From assembly GCA_026008535.1 (NCBI GenBank), contig BRKX01000002.1:63423170-63487169 (forward strand): a DNA stretch of 64,000 bases. Direction: 5' to 3'. This DNA comes from Perilla frutescens. Taxonomy: Eukaryota; Streptophyta; Magnoliopsida; Lamiales; Lamiaceae. Under the pieces are notes generated by a model that saw only the letters and a program-made list of their open reading frames with translations, had not been told where the DNA came from and made no database searches. This document shows positions 34,501 through 47,860 of the stretch, piece by piece (within the stretch, counting starts at the first letter, position 1; the number at the start of each line of letters is the position of its first letter). The translations under genes were made by a program, and so were the position numbers.

Positions 34501-37500
34501 TATCCAGTCTCCACTCAGGCTTCCTTGCACTATTCTTATGTCAGGATCTTGATGGTGTAGTTTTATGCGTCATTGCAAGTTCAGGTGCTGTGGATTGCAG
34601 TGAGGCAAATAGTATTTTGCATACTATTCGTATAATTACAAAATGCAATGGAGAAATAATTGTATCTGTCGTAAATGAGCCCTATCTGGAGGCTAACACA
34701 ATAGTGGCCACCATTATTGTTTTCGGGTGAGGTTCTTTGTAAATCAATTTAACTAATTGACGCTGCATCACTTCTTGACTGTTCTACTATTCAAGGATGA
34801 AGTTTTTGTTGGCTAACTTGATTGTGGCATGGAATTTAGTTGATTTTGATTGGACATAAAAAGACAACAACAGTGCTTCACTATAACTTGTTTCAAGTAG
34901 CCGTGGCCCGTGCATAGTCCACATGCTTGATAAAGGATATGCTTTTAAGATTCGTTTTGGGGGTTGTTAATATTTTCAGCATGACAGCATTGAATTTAGT
35001 CCTATATGTTATGAAGTTCGGCTGGGACAGTTTTGCATATAAGTGATAAATTAATGGATTTTAGTAAATTCATAACTAAGCATTTCTTGCCAACTTTTTT
35101 CTCAATTGTGTGACCGGGCTTCTGTATCAATTGAATGCTGAATTTTCTAGCTACAACTTTTTTTCCCCTTTCACTCAGGCAACTTTGTTTAGCTTCTATT
35201 TATTATGTTTGTTGTGTATGATGTGTTCACAGATACACTAGAAAACAGTTGGCCCCTACTCCCAGAAGTGGCTTATTGTCTAGTCTGGGTCAACATTTCC
35301 CTTTCATTTTCAATATCTTTAAGAAGCAACCTCAGCAACTGAACAACTTTGAGGAAGTCCTGTTATCTGAGAGTCCACATGTCTCTAGTGAGATAAATCC
35401 TCCTGGCATTAAAGATATGCCTGACACAAATTATTTAGATGGTACCACTGACGACATGGTTATTATCTCTGGGAAAACCCAAAAATCATCGGGTGATGCA
35501 GGGGAAGAATTCTTTTCCTCAAGGTTCTTTCATGTACACATCTATTTCACGATAAGTATACTCTATAATATATCTTGGCAATGACAAATACTTCTTCTGT
35601 AGGAATGATCATGGTTCTGGAGAAAGAGAGGTAGAACTATTGGATACCAATTCTAATTCTTTGCCATATGAATTAATTTCTGAAGGTAAAACCGCGATGT
35701 CTTCTGATCACCTTTTTGCTCAATATTCAGCTGATGGTTCTCTTTTCTTTTGTTAATGATGAGAATGCATCAGTTTTTAAGCAAATACAGCTATCTGTTT
35801 GTCTTATAGTAATTCCAGTTGAAATGGATTATACAGGAAACCATGTGTTCAAGAGGGAGTTGTTTACTAGAGAAAATATGGGACCAGGTCATTCAACTGA
35901 ATCCAAATATGGAACCAATTTTACAGATGCAACTGCATTGGTTGACAGTGTCAGCATCTACAGATTGCCTGTGGGTGTAAAACAATTGGAGAAATTGGAA
36001 GAGGCTCCTGTCTCATCAAACAGTAAGCGCGGAGCAGCATGGAGAGTTGACGACGATGAAAAAACTGGACCAATTGTGTCTTGGTCTGGATTGACTGATG
36101 TTGATTTCAACAATAATGTTTCTATATTCAACAAAGGAAATAGCTCCAATAATTCTAAGAAGCAGGGAGTGCTTTCTGTTCGTGCTGCATCCATGTTGGT
36201 AAGTCATTTTTCCACTATGCTTGTTGCGTCCAAACATTAATGGAAGGGGCACATTTCTAGCCAATATATTTTCTCTCTCGTGTTTTCAAATAATACCTCT
36301 TATCATCCACATTTTTACTAGAAGACGTGCATAAAAAGTTTAGTCATGGGTCACTTAGGTTTTCAAAATTGTCTGCACCATTAACCTTATTCATGGGAAT
36401 ACCCCCGGATGCACATCTATTGCCTCGTTAGACCATGGATTTGCTAGTTTTCTCAAAATAAAATCAATGGTGGTAGGAATAAGATTCTTTGCTTTTGGAT
36501 GTATAACAAAGAAGGGAAAGAAGCTCCATCAAATCAGTTGAGTGATTAATTTATGTATGGTAATGATTCTATTAGCTTATTTAAGGAATATATTACATTC
36601 TTGTTTTATTTGGATGAACCCCATCCAAGAGGATCCTACTGCCGTACCCCTAGGGCCTGGTAGTGGAGGTAAATCACGGCATGTGCCATAGTGGGTGGAT
36701 GCCAAGAGCTTACACCCACAAGACACTCAATCCAAACTATTGCCAGCATGACTTGAACCTTTACACTCAACATTTTGGCCCCTAGCAAGGTAGAGAACTA
36801 CCTCAGCTCTTGTTCTTACACCATCTGAGCCATACACCGGGGGACTACATTCCTGTTTTATTATAAATAGAGTAGATTTACATGATGGATCATTGAGAAC
36901 ATTAGTGAATTCAGGTTTATGTTGGGCTAAATGGATTTAGTGATGGATCATTGTAAATCATACTCTATTTAATACATGTGGCATGCTTTAGTATTTATGA
37001 ATTACCAATACATCCCCTTCTTACTTAAGTTGTAATATATTACAAAATAGCCACCACCCTTTGACTAAAAGTTGTAATGTATTAAATAGAGTATGGTTTA
37101 CATGATGGATCATTGAGAAAATTAGTGAATTCATTGAGATCATTTTGTAATATATTACATCTTTAAGTAAGAAGGGGATATATTGGTAATTCAGTTGTAA
37201 TATATTACAAAATAACCAGCGCCCTTTGACTAAAATTTGACTAAATTGTGGCCATCAAGATCAAAGCAATGGAGGGATTGGATGGGTTCCTAGCTCCCAC
37301 ATGGGGGATTTGTTCTCATTTGATCCCGCCACTATATGTGTGTGTGTGTGTGAACAGATTTCAGGGCAATTCTTTTTACATGTTTCTCATCGTAAATTGT
37401 TTGGCATTAAGGTTGTAATTAGACTGAGTGTGTTTGTTGTGTGTATAGGAATCAGAGAGAGATTCACAGAAGAAGTGGAGTCGTGTGGTTGAAATGAGAT

Positions 37501-39740
37501 ATCGTGGAGGAATGTACAAAGGGCGCACACAAGGAGGACTTCCTGAAGGAAAGGTACTTGTGCTCATCTGAAAAGCTTGTAGAATTCAGTTTTGATTCGT
37601 CTGATTAAAAGGATGGTATCACTGATGTTTGTCTCAGGGGCGCCTATTGCTTGGGGATGGAAGCATCTATGATGGGATGTGGCGCTATGGAAAAAGATCA
37701 GGTCTTGGAACATTCTACTTCAACAATGGGGATGTTTTCCAGGGATCATGGAGGGATGATGTCATGCACGGCAAAGTAACTTTTCTTCCAGCCTTTTTTT
37801 TTTATTATATTGGATCTGTTCCTTGCATATTCCTATGTACCTTTTGCACCTCAACAAGTACCAATATGAAATCCCCAAATGATATCAGGGGTAAACTTTT
37901 TGTCATTCAAACTATGAGTTTTTTGGACTTTGCCTTCGTAACTTTTTTTTTTGTTTTTTTTTTTTGGGTCAATTTCCATGTGACCTATTCCATGTTTTGC
38001 AATTGCCATCCCATCCCGAGCCCACTGCCAGAGGAATATCCTGAGATTTCTCTATCATGTGCACAGAATCTTATAGGAATATTCCGAGAGTATTCCTTAA
38101 AATTCATTTGGTGGTAGTTCCAGATGGCAAATAACAAAAGTTGGATAATTTAGGTGGCAATCAACCAAAAAATTAGTTTACATGGCAAATGCCAAAAGCG
38201 TTATAGTTCGAATTGCAAAAATTAATTTACCTTGACATCTGTAAAAGTATATAGTTGTATAAAGGATGAGTTATTTGGGTATGGGATTTCTTCTTACACT
38301 TGCGCATTACATCTCATGTTTCACTATCACCAATGTACGCCGCATGTATTAAATATTATACCATAATATTGGATGACATCATAGATGTACACATGACTTG
38401 TATTGATGAAGTGAAACATGAGATAACATTAAATCAAACTGAGTTATTTGACCCTTCTGGTAACCCTTCTAGACATATATGTTAATTCTATTTCTTTGTG
38501 AAAATTTAGTTGAATTGAACACGAACTTCCTATTAATGGTGCCTAAACATGTTCTCTTCTTTGTGTTTATCTTACACAGGGATGGATTTACTTCCATACT
38601 GGGGATAGATGGTTTGTTAACTTCTGGAAGGGAAAGGCAGATGGAGAAGGCCGGTTTTACTCGAAGTATGGCGATGTTTTCTTTGGCCACTTCAAAGAGG
38701 GATGGAGACACGGCCACTTTCTTCGTATCAATGTTGATGGGACAAGGTTCAGTTTTTTAACAATGTTCCTTTTATATTTATTTTTCACCTGATTTTTATG
38801 ATCTGGTTTGTGATGCTCGCAGACCGTAGTGGACTATTTCACGGGATATTCCAGATATCCCTTGTTTTAAAATGTCATTTTCTTTATCATATCTGAAAAT
38901 AATTAAGATAACGAGTTTTGATTTAAATCTTCGAATTAGAAGGTCAGGAACTCTTATGGTTAGATTTTCTTGCTCGTGCTACTCTATCAACATTTGTTTC
39001 TAGCTGCAAACTGGTCCTCTAATTTAGACCTAAGCAAGCCCATAATAAGGATTGTCCAAGATATTAATTTCTAAATGTTTTTGTTCTAGGTTGAATATCA
39101 ATTGATGTTCAAGACAAAGCTACTAGAAGTTACGGGATTGCCACAAACAGAAGGAAAAAAAAATCTAACTTGCGACCTTTTTACCCTAAAATGTTTTACT
39201 TCTAATCTTCTCAAATTTTAGAAATTGGGAATTTCTAAACTCAGGCGAGCTTACCTTAAATTAGATATTGCCTTTTGAAGAACTATCTTAAAATGCTTGC
39301 CTCTTAATTTATGACTTTCCAGTTTCTATTTTAAGGGTCAAGCTGGATTTCAACTTTTCTCTGTAAGGAATGTACAATTATGCGCCATTGTAAAATTTAG
39401 GGGCAGAAATCAGTGACTTTTGAATGGAAAAGCTAAGCAACCTTTTCTGTTAATATCAATTGCAGTCGAACATATAACAGCCATTCTGTTTCCATGGGAA
39501 CATTTGCTAGTAGTTCTAGCCTAGTTCAGTGTTTTGTGTAGCATTCTATTTTCCTCGGATTTGGTGAATGGTTATACATAGATGAAGTAATCTCCATAGA
39601 TACCGTTGCCATATTTTATATTTTGACCATTATGGTAAACTTTCTGATTTACAATATTCATATTCCACAGGGCTGAAGAGTTATGGGAAGAAGGTGTGCT
39701 CGTCAGTGAAAAGCAAATGGATCCTGATGAAGTTGGTTGA
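28553..39740 (+). CDS. ARC3: ARC3, plastid division regulator (FtsZ-like + MORN)
   Basis: Sixteen exons: 28553-28848, 30475-30533, 31063-31157, 32494-32628, 32823-32871, 33650-33762, 33882-33953, 34205-34315, 34545-34726, 35233-35523, 35603-35685, 35837-36198, 37449-37553, 37638-37775, 38580-38746, 39671-39740. All have GT/AG and join in frame to 775 residues, close to the usual ARC3 length. Residues 1-60 are Ser/Thr/Arg-rich (plastid transit peptide). An FtsZ-like domain runs to about 371 (LQQRFTNKDPSQYLCGFADC, ASAAYGSDHITALEVL, FGAGYNVKTSLLRAI) without the canonical GTP-binding GGGTGTG loop. A polar linker follows. MORN repeats fill about 635-750 (GDGSIYDGMWRYGKRSGLGT, GDRWFVNFWKGKADGEGRFY, GDVFFGHFKEGWRHGHF). 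From family knowledge, ARC3 acts on the stromal side of plastids and, as part of the Min system, prevents Z-ring formation away from mid-plastid. No lesion was seen. Confidence 0.93.
36611..36846 (-). mobile_element. SINE in ARC3 intron 12
   Basis: A 16 bp TSD, ACATTCYTGTTTTATT, lies at 36595-36610 and 36847-36862 (one mismatch). On the minus strand it begins CCCCCGGTGTATGGCTCAGA (A-box-like TGGCTCAGATGG) with a B box GGTTCAAGTCATGC. It is a third SINE type in the window. Confidence 0.85.
36990..37215. repeat. Inverted repeat in ARC3 intron 12
   Basis: The left arm at about 36999-37050 (GAATTACCAATACATCCCCT...) is the inverse of the right arm at about 37145-37195 (complement GAATTACCAATATATCCCCT), about 50 bp with few mismatches. 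A direct copy of TTGTAATATATTACAAAATA...CCCTTTGACTAAAA is also present. A small MITE is likely, possibly with internal duplication. Confidence 0.65.
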
Positions 39741-40841
39741 GCGTCGATTTTAATCTGATCAAGTAGATATTAGTCACACGCCTGCCTCTTGCAAGGTTCC
39801 CTGCCTCTGATTTGTAAAGAAATTCCCTTAAAGAGTCAGCACCAATATAAGCTATTGGAATATGTTTGGTTGCAATAGATGCACTGAGCCCAAGTTTCTA
39901 CGTCCCAAGGTAGCTGAGTTGATCTATTATCTGATTTTTATCTCAGTTTCTGTATCGTCTCAAATAGTAATGTGTAAATATGTGCATGTCACTGGGAATT
40001 TATTATGTCGCTCCATCAAAATGCATAGTTGAAATTTGTGGCTACTTTTTGGAAATTCTTGATTTTTCCTCTTGTTATCTGGGCAAGAGGGGGAAGCAGT
40101 AGTATGCTTTTGACTGAATGATTAGTTGTAATTTGTATCTCACAGTTATGTGCATGAATAAACTATTTCCTGCTGGTTTTATTCTGTATCAAAGAGCCAT
40201 TCAATTATGACTGCTCTTGCTTAGAATTACTTAAATTGCAAAAAATGAAAGCAAAAATTAATAACATACTCTTTCAAGCTTAAAGAGTGGTAACTAACTA
40301 AATATATATAATGGTCTAGAAACATTTTATCACAATTTGAACTGTTGGGAACATTCTCCAAGCGTAATAAATGTGATTGTTTTGGTTTTTATATAGAACT
40401 CGGTGTATAGAAATGGAAAATGATCTAATAAATCTGGCAAACAACATACTGGACTTCACTGAAATTTTTAAAATCGTAACAAAATTGATCTAGCTTTAGC
40501 AATAATCCAGAAAACGTTATTTACATTGAATACCCAAAAAAATGGCATATCCAACAATCAGGACTCCAATTTTATTTTCAAGATTATGCAGGAAGTAGTG
40601 TGTTAAATGCAGCACGCAAATCAATTACATTTCAAAAGTGGAATTCCGAAGATTTATTTGGCAGTGCCCATAAATTATCTCAGAAAACTAAATAAGTAGA
40701 ATATGAATTAACTTAAAAGAATTTCACGTTAGAATACTGTTTGTTTCTAAGCGTATACAAGAAATTCGTAATTGTTTTCAGTAGCAGATATAGATGTGAC
40801 AATAATGCGGAGAATTTAGGTGCATCGAAAAATGGGAAGCG
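39741..40841. other. Convergent 3' region between ARC3 and CHR19
   Basis: Holds the 3' untranslated regions of both genes. A plus-strand AATAAA lies at 40157-40162, 417 nt after the ARC3 stop, and would suit ARC3. Minus-strand AATAAA candidates (TTTATT on plus) occur near 40571 and 40653 for CHR19. No other gene was seen. Confidence 0.6.
40157..40162 (+). terminator. Candidate poly(A) signal of ARC3
   Basis: A canonical AATAAA followed by a T-rich stretch. Plant signals are loose, so the true site may differ. Confidence 0.4.
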
Positions 40842-43800
40842 TTAGCGCAACAACAAGGAAGATAATATCTCTGCCATAGTCTTATCAGGCATCTCGCCTT
40901 CATTGTCTACTTCTACTCCAGATTGAAGCACAGCTGCATCCAAAGTTAATTTTCTCTTTGCAATCTCATAAACATTCTCATCCACTGTACCCTTCGTCAC
41001 GAGCCTTCATATTTCAAACAAAACAAAGAGTCGAAATTAGTCAATAATCCACAACAGTGAAAATTTGAAGAAAGATCGCTGATGAAGTTACACGAAAGAG
41101 AATTCACAACATAAATTTAGTTCAAGAAAATGAGTAACATAAAAATGGAAAACAAAAACACGCCGCAAAACAGAACCCTAAAGGAGGCATGTCTCAATTT
41201 GGTACTTAAGCTGAAGCAACACGGCAAAGGTATCACTTGACGGGCCTTTTTATTAGTCTATTCGAGTCTGTCAAACATATCTTGTAGTCTAATGCAGGAT
41301 TGAGTTGAGTCGAGGCTGGCATAAAATTCTTCTTTGTATACCAAATATACCATCTGCTGGATAATAAAAGAACAAGAAAACAAAGAGAAAGGAGCTTTTA
41401 CCTGTATATGGTAACAGGCTTTGTTTGCCCAATGCGATGACAGCGATCTTCAGCCTGTCGATCAATCTGGGGATTAAAATCCATGTCATGAATTATAACA
41501 GTATCAGCTCCGGTCAAGTTCAGACCCTGTCCTCCGGCCCTTGTGGACAACAAACATGCAAATATTGAAGTGTCCTTGTTGAAGGTATCCACAATTGTCT
41601 GTCTCTCGGTCACCTGTGTACTGACAAAAATATATAACGTAAAAATGGAAGTCCATGGATTAATGACAGTTTTCAATAGTTTTGTACGATCTATTTCACT
41701 GCATCAGTAATACTAGAATCAAAGCCTTGAAAATATGGATAGGAACTTAAACTTGTGCTTGTGTAGAAATTCTAATTCTAAATCAGCTATACAATTCATT
41801 TGAATAAAAGACAGGAGAAAAATGTTTTTATCCAATATTTTGAAACAAAATATAGCCATCTGGCCCAATCGATAGGACCAAGGCCATCCTCAGTCAAGAT
41901 TGTATCCTTGAGAAAGTCATAACTAATCAAAAGTCAATCAGAACCCAGTCACAGACTATCAACCCTATTACACAGATTTGAAATGTCACCTTCCTATTTT
42001 CCTAAATTCGGTTGCTTTTTTTTTAGGAAATTACAGAAGAGAAACGCTTTCTATTGAGGTAGTGGATTGCAGTAATGCATTGATCATTCTGTTTAGCCAT
42101 GAACATTAACAATTTTCCTAGAAGCCGATTGCTGAAGTCTTTAATAAGCACAACTATTCAGACTTGTTGTAGATCCTTCATTTGCACCTAACTACTACAC
42201 CTGAGTGATTTAAGTTCTGGACAATTGTTTAGGCAAACATACGTAATTAAATGTGTAAATATATTAAATTTAACTTCAAGCAATTCTTGGACCATCTCTT
42301 ACTCATTGTATTCTCACTTGAAATATACAATTCAACTTAGCTCTTAATTCACCAGAGACAACTAATGAATCGTAAGTTGGGTCAGAACCATCAAGCAAAG
42401 TTCTCTGCCTTCTCGTTGTAGGCTTGTAGCTATTTTTCAGGGCATAGTTTTCACGTCCCTGATGGTTTGGCGGATGATTGCTTTTAACTTTGATTTGGTG
42501 AAAGGGATTGGAATCAGAATTATGAATAGCCAGTTTCCAAACAGGTAAGATCTGATGTAACCTTGGCCCAACTTTGGTTAATTGTAACTTTTCATTTGGG
42601 TTCATTTTGATTTGCCAGGAATACATTTCAAGTTATCCACATATACAAGCGACACACTAGAGAAATTTAAAGTATTTTTCACCTTAATCCTACAAGATTA
42701 TTTAAAGTACAATATAAAAGGAAAAAAAGACCAATCTCTCTTTATTAACCATGTTCAGCCAACGTTTGCAATTGAACATAATAAACAAAAGAATTAGTCT
42801 CTGAAAAGTTAAGCAAGTTGAAACTAATATAAGGAAAAATAAAGTGAATAAAAATGATATCAAATAGTAAGTGACACAAATACAAAGAAGAGAACTAAAA
42901 ATTGTCCAAGCCATGACCATCAAATTCCTCTTCATTCACATTATTTACACTTGTCTGAGAGTGTTAACATGCCTATACCAATCAGTGGAATGAAGTCTGG
43001 AGAATAAAAAGCTAAAGTTACCTGCCATCAAGGCGCCTGTAGGTCACCCCAATTACATCCAAAGTCCACTCCAATATATCAAGCATTGACGTCCATTGGC
43101 TAAAAATAAGAACACGACTCCCTGAACGGTTTAGTTTGGGGAGAAGTTCAGCCAATGCCTATGATACATGAAATCCAGTTATGGTCATTATAATTTATAG
43201 CAAACAAAAAGGTAGAACATCTTCTACTCCGTAGTTCAGCTTATCACAATATCAAAATATAAAAAATCAGAGGGCAGTAGATTGTACCCGACATTTTGCA
43301 GAAACCATAACATGTTCATCAGAAAGAGTTCCTTTCAAGTCAGTATCACCATAGTAAAGTAGAAGCTGCATTAAGGCAGTTAAGTTGAATCTGAGTACCC
43401 ACAAGTCACATGGCATCTCAAACAATTGATTCGTGATAAAAATTGAAGAGAAATGGAAAACAGCAAAATGTAGGACTGGGTCATCTCTTGTCAAAGGAGA
43501 ACTCATGCCAGTCAAATGTATGATTTGGCAATGCTTCACAATTTGAAACAAGAGAACTGATATAAATCACTTAGAGATGGGAAGTTTTCTCTCATTGGTA
43601 GGAACAAAGGTCAGACCTACTACTATATTATGGGATAACTACGAAGTTTATTGATGCAAGTCTTCAGAGAAAGATTTCAAAATTTTGAAAAAGAGGAATA
43701 TAAAAGAACCAGCCTATCTCATGGTTGATCCTGTTGGGATTGGGAGAGGATAATCAAACTGCCATCAATTGACGAAGTAATGGACAGGTTCTAATATTTC

Positions 43801-46800
43801 CAATCATTGAATCATGTTTAAAGTATATTCCACAATTTAAAAACTCAATTACCCGATGAACAGAGAAGTCACTGTAGCTCTGAAGCTCCTCAACCACACG
43901 TTCTAAGGTACATTCAAGGCCAAACACGCCTTTTGGATGCAGCATTTTAGCAAATCGAACAACATCATCATCTGTGTAGATGCGTCTCACCAATAATGGA
44001 TGATTTGCTATCTGGAATTAAGGGAAACATAATTGTAAGAAACAAATACTCCTGCAAAATAAATAACTTTAGCATAGCATACTACAGAACAAACAGCTCA
44101 AGTACCTTACGAAATTCCAGAAAATAATTAGAAATTTGTCGTCGAGGGAGTATTTGGGCCACATTACTTAAGCAAGCTACGGATGACTTCATAATACGAG
44201 CTTGAGATATTGCACGATAATTCTCAATCGCTTCTTTATAAGCATCTTCGTGTTCTTTTCCCATGCAAACGTACTCAATCTATAATAGATCCGGCCACAT
44301 TCAGATTTGGCAGCCAAATGGATAAAGTAATCAGCAAAATCTGTTATAGTGAAAGGAATATAAAAGTTCATAATAACAATGAAGGAAAATTGGCAGAAGA
44401 GCCACTGCCAATACCTTCTGCGTCTTTGGAACTAGCTGCTGCATTACATCTGATTTTAATCGTCTTAAGATGAATGGTCCAAGAATGGATTTCATTCTAG
44501 AAATTAGATCTCCATCTTCTGCACTTAACAATTTTTTTAAGTCCACATCCCCAGTTTCAAAAAGACCGGGCATTATAAACTCCAACAACGACCACAGCTC
44601 CTGCAAATTAAAAACCACGTAGTGAAGAAAGGAAATCAAAAATAAAAGAAAATCACAATAGTAGAACTTAGGCATCACATACCTAGTATGAGTCTGTCAA
44701 ATAATTACCAATTGTTCTCAGCAATAAAAATAGTAGCAGGACTCATAGGCAAGGTAAACAGTAAATTGGCTTTCAGACATATCATAATTACATATTGCTA
44801 TTGTTGGAAAAGCTACAGTCTTTTTCAATTCATGTGGTGAGGAGGAGGATGTTGGAACCCAAGGGGTAAAGGAGGGAAGGGCAACACGGGTCAGAACTCT
44901 AACCTCACATTTGAGGTGCAGGGCCAAGTACCAGTGCACCACACGAGGTAGTTATAGCAAAGCTTCTAAGTTTTCAGCTTTTGTTTCAAGGATGTATTTC
45001 AAAATTCTTATCTAATTTTTTCCAGCAAACAAAGGTCAGACGTGTGAAAGCAACAGTATTGCAGATCTCATTTATTGAATTTAAGAGACAATCAAATTAA
45101 GAAATTAAAAGAATGGATCATATCCGGGAGATCAGAAGCAAGGCAAGGCACAACAAACCAATGCAGAGAAACTAATGAAGTAGCTAAGATTTTGAACTGT
45201 GCTATGATATCCTGATTACATGGGCAAAACTGCATACTTCAACATGTCTCATAAATTGAATAAACAAGAAGCTTTAATGTTACTTGATACTGTCAGTACA
45301 TTTATCTGAAACTGCTGAAAACAGTAAAAGTTTCATTACTATCAAATATTAACCAGCATTCCCACATCTTTAGACGAGTTCATGATAATATCTAGGCATG
45401 GTTTATCACAGCATATGAAAACTTAGAACCAAGAATAGGTACCAATGAACATACATGCAAATCATTCTGTAGTGGTGTGCCTGTAAGCATTAGACGCTGT
45501 CCTGCATTTTTTGCAACTGACATCAAATTTTTCCACCTGTAGCTATTCTTGTCCTTCAAAGCATGAGCTTCATCCATTAGCACACAACTCCACTTCCAAT
45601 GTTTCAGAATTTTGCGGTCTTCTTTCTGCTGCAAACTGAAGAATGACTTTCAGACAAGTGAATGGAACAGAAACTCAACTGGCAGGCAAGTTTTACCCAA
45701 AATAAAAGGAAAGGAAAAAAAAAAAACTTTCTAGAGAACACAAACCTGTGGCGTTCAAAAAGTGAATAGCAGACAAGAATAACATCAAATGGTGGTGGCA
45801 GCCCAGCCTTCCCCAGAGAGCTTAATTCTTTAGAATAAGATGACCGTGCAGAACCATGATACTGGAGCACAGAAAATGATGGACACCATTTCTTAAGCTC
45901 CCTTTCCCAGTTTTCCAAAATAGAGGCAGGACATACGATTAAATGGGGACCAGGATCATCTTCTAGATGCTTCAACAGGGTCAGATACGTTATGGCCTGA
46001 GATACAAAATTTTCTTTGAACTTACAAAGATTTGAGAATTTTGAAAATGATTTCAGAATGATCAAGCAAGACAGAACTATAATTAACTTACCTGTACAGT
46101 CTTTCCGAGACCCATCTCATCTGCTAAGATAGCTGCATCCCCAAATATTGTTAGAAAATATGACCCAACTCTATCACAACCCAAAGCAAAACTGAGCATT
46201 TTTAACTCTGTTCATATACTCATTGATGCATTTCTTGGCTTAAGATAAGCATCGTCAAAAGTCCAGAAAAGCAGTGTGAATCAGAAACATTTAGAGAACT
46301 TTGGTGAATTCGTAAAATAGCAAATTTTAAAACTAAGAGAAATTTACTTGAAAGAGAATTATAAAAGGTGTACCTCCGCCAATTTTCTTCCTATACAAAA
46401 GCATAAGAAAATTGACTCCGATTAGCTGGTAGGGCTTTAGTGTAGGCTGAAAATCATCCTCAGCCCCACACGCTTCATTCACGTCATCCTGCATTAAAAT
46501 TGGAAATAGTTCAAATTCTCAATCTTCATTCCTTTGTCTTCTCTTATCTGGTAAACAGAAAAATCGTTTGAAAACTACCAAATTTTGGAACAACGATCAG
46601 ACACAAAAACCGAAACAGCGTGAATGCCAAGATATTAAATATCCACAAAGCTATAGTATCAAATTGCAAAATCAAAGACTTCAACACCAATACCTGAGTG
46701 ACAATCCTAGCAGCAGCAGAAGAACCCAACTCCACTTCAGAGTACTGGTTGCATGCAGCAGTGCTGGTGCCGTACAGCTCCTGCTTCAACTCGGCTGAAA

Positions 46801-47215
46801 TCTTCTCACATTTGCGCAAAGCCTTCTTAACAACATCATCTTCCTCCACCTCCTTCTCCGACAACCACTCCTCGCCATCGTCTTCGTCGTCATCGTCGTC
46901 ATCGATCACGAACCTGCTCCCGCGAGTACTGGTGGAAGTTCTCTTACTGACCTCAAGTTCGACGTCGTCGTCCTCCAAATCTTCGAATCCGTTCCCGTTC
47001 GCGGCGGGGGCGCCTCCGAGTTCATCGGAAGAGGAGCTCTCAATTACAAGGATTTCACTCGAATTGGCAGCGGGTTTGGAGAAAGCGAAGGACTCGATTG
47101 GGGGAGGGTTTGGAGAAGGGGGATTGGGTTTTAGGACTCGCGAGGGTTTGAATGAATCGGAGTGGTGAGACCATTCGTCTTCCGAAAGTTCGATCAATTC
47201 TCTCTCTCTCTTCAT
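40842..47215 (-). CDS. CHR19: CHR19/ETL1-type SNF2 chromatin-remodelling ATPase (SMARCAD1 family)
   Basis: Twelve exons on the minus strand: 47215-46694, 46488-46374, 46132-46092, 45996-45746, 45635-45455, 44600-44415, 44279-44106, 44011-43853, 43365-43288, 43158-43022, 41620-41402, 41004-40842. They join in frame to 741 residues. The N-terminal 174 residues are acidic and Ser-rich, starting MKRERELIELSEDEWSHHS. The helicase core then has PYQLIGVNFL, Walker A DEMGLGKT, DEAH (LMDEAHALKD), LTGTPLQND and FILRRLKSDV. The C-terminal lobe has RVLIFSQWTSMLDILEW, STRAGGQGLNL and DRCHRIGQTKP. The end reads TMAEILSSLLLR. Order, spacing and length match Arabidopsis CHR19/ETL1. The protein is expected in the nucleus, using ATP to move or evict nucleosomes. 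No lesion was seen. Confidence 0.93.
44830..44952 (-). mobile_element. SINE-like insertion in CHR19 intron 5
   Basis: On the minus strand TACCTCGTGTGGTGCACTGG carries an A-box-like TGGTGCACTGG. About 40 nt later GGTTAGAGTTCTGAC resembles a B box. GC-richer than the intron around it. TSD not resolved. Confidence 0.5.
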
Positions 47216-47589
47216 TTCTGCTGCCAGCGATCGAGAGAGAGAGAGGGAGAAGGGTGTGATTGCGAAGCATCAAATCAAATTAAATGGAGGAGGAGGAGGA
47301 GGTGGAAGAAAGAGCAGTGGGGAGTGCCGCCATTTCTCGTGCGCCCAGGAAATTAAGTTTCCGGAAATTACATTTTCGGTACGTCAAATTTTGGTTGCAT
47401 TGCCATTCTAGTCCTTTTCCTCGCATCAGCATCTACCTGTTTTGCTGATTTCACAGCCTTTCAATAATCTAACGGCCGTTGGGTAGTAACGAAATAATGA
47501 ATACTAGTAGATTTTTTATTGGCTGGAAAATTAAAATAATAAAAAAACAACTTCAAATATTTTTTTCAAATCAATAATATGTTTTCTTA
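47216..47589 (-). promoter_or_regulatory. Upstream region of CHR19
   Basis: Contains GA-rich and GAG-rich leader-like DNA just before the start codon (47225-47320) and then AT-rich sequence. It ends at the TSD of the large transposon nest, so less than 0.4 kb of unique upstream DNA remains. Confidence 0.5.
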
Positions 47590-47694
47590 TTTTTTATTTT
47601 AAGAATAACTATTTGCACTATCATTTCTACAAAAAAAAAAAAAGAAAAAAAATTGAACTAACTTAAATACTCTTTAAATTGCTTTTATGCACCA

Positions 47695-47860
47695 TATAGA
47701 GAATGTAAAAATGAATTATTATTCCTTTTTTACCTTTTGGAAAGGCAGTGTATAAATACAGCCAAAAGAGAAGATAAAGCCTAGCTATAAGATAAACACA
47801 ATACATGATATGTACAGAGATATGAAATGATATACATATTGGAGTGATTATGGCTTATCA
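47695..47860 (-). repeat. 3' LTR of the older copia element
   Basis: Starts TGATAAGCC and ends CTCTATA on the minus strand. It retains the 21 bp missing from the other LTR. Several substitutions separate the two. Confidence 0.8.

Noticed and set aside
41850..41960. Possible SINE in CHR19 intron 10
   Set aside because: The sequence is a little GC-richer than its surroundings, but no A/B box pair or TSD could be shown.
46698..47168. 156-residue plus-strand Ser-rich ORF
   Set aside because: A shadow of the acidic, Ser-rich first exon of CHR19 on the other strand.
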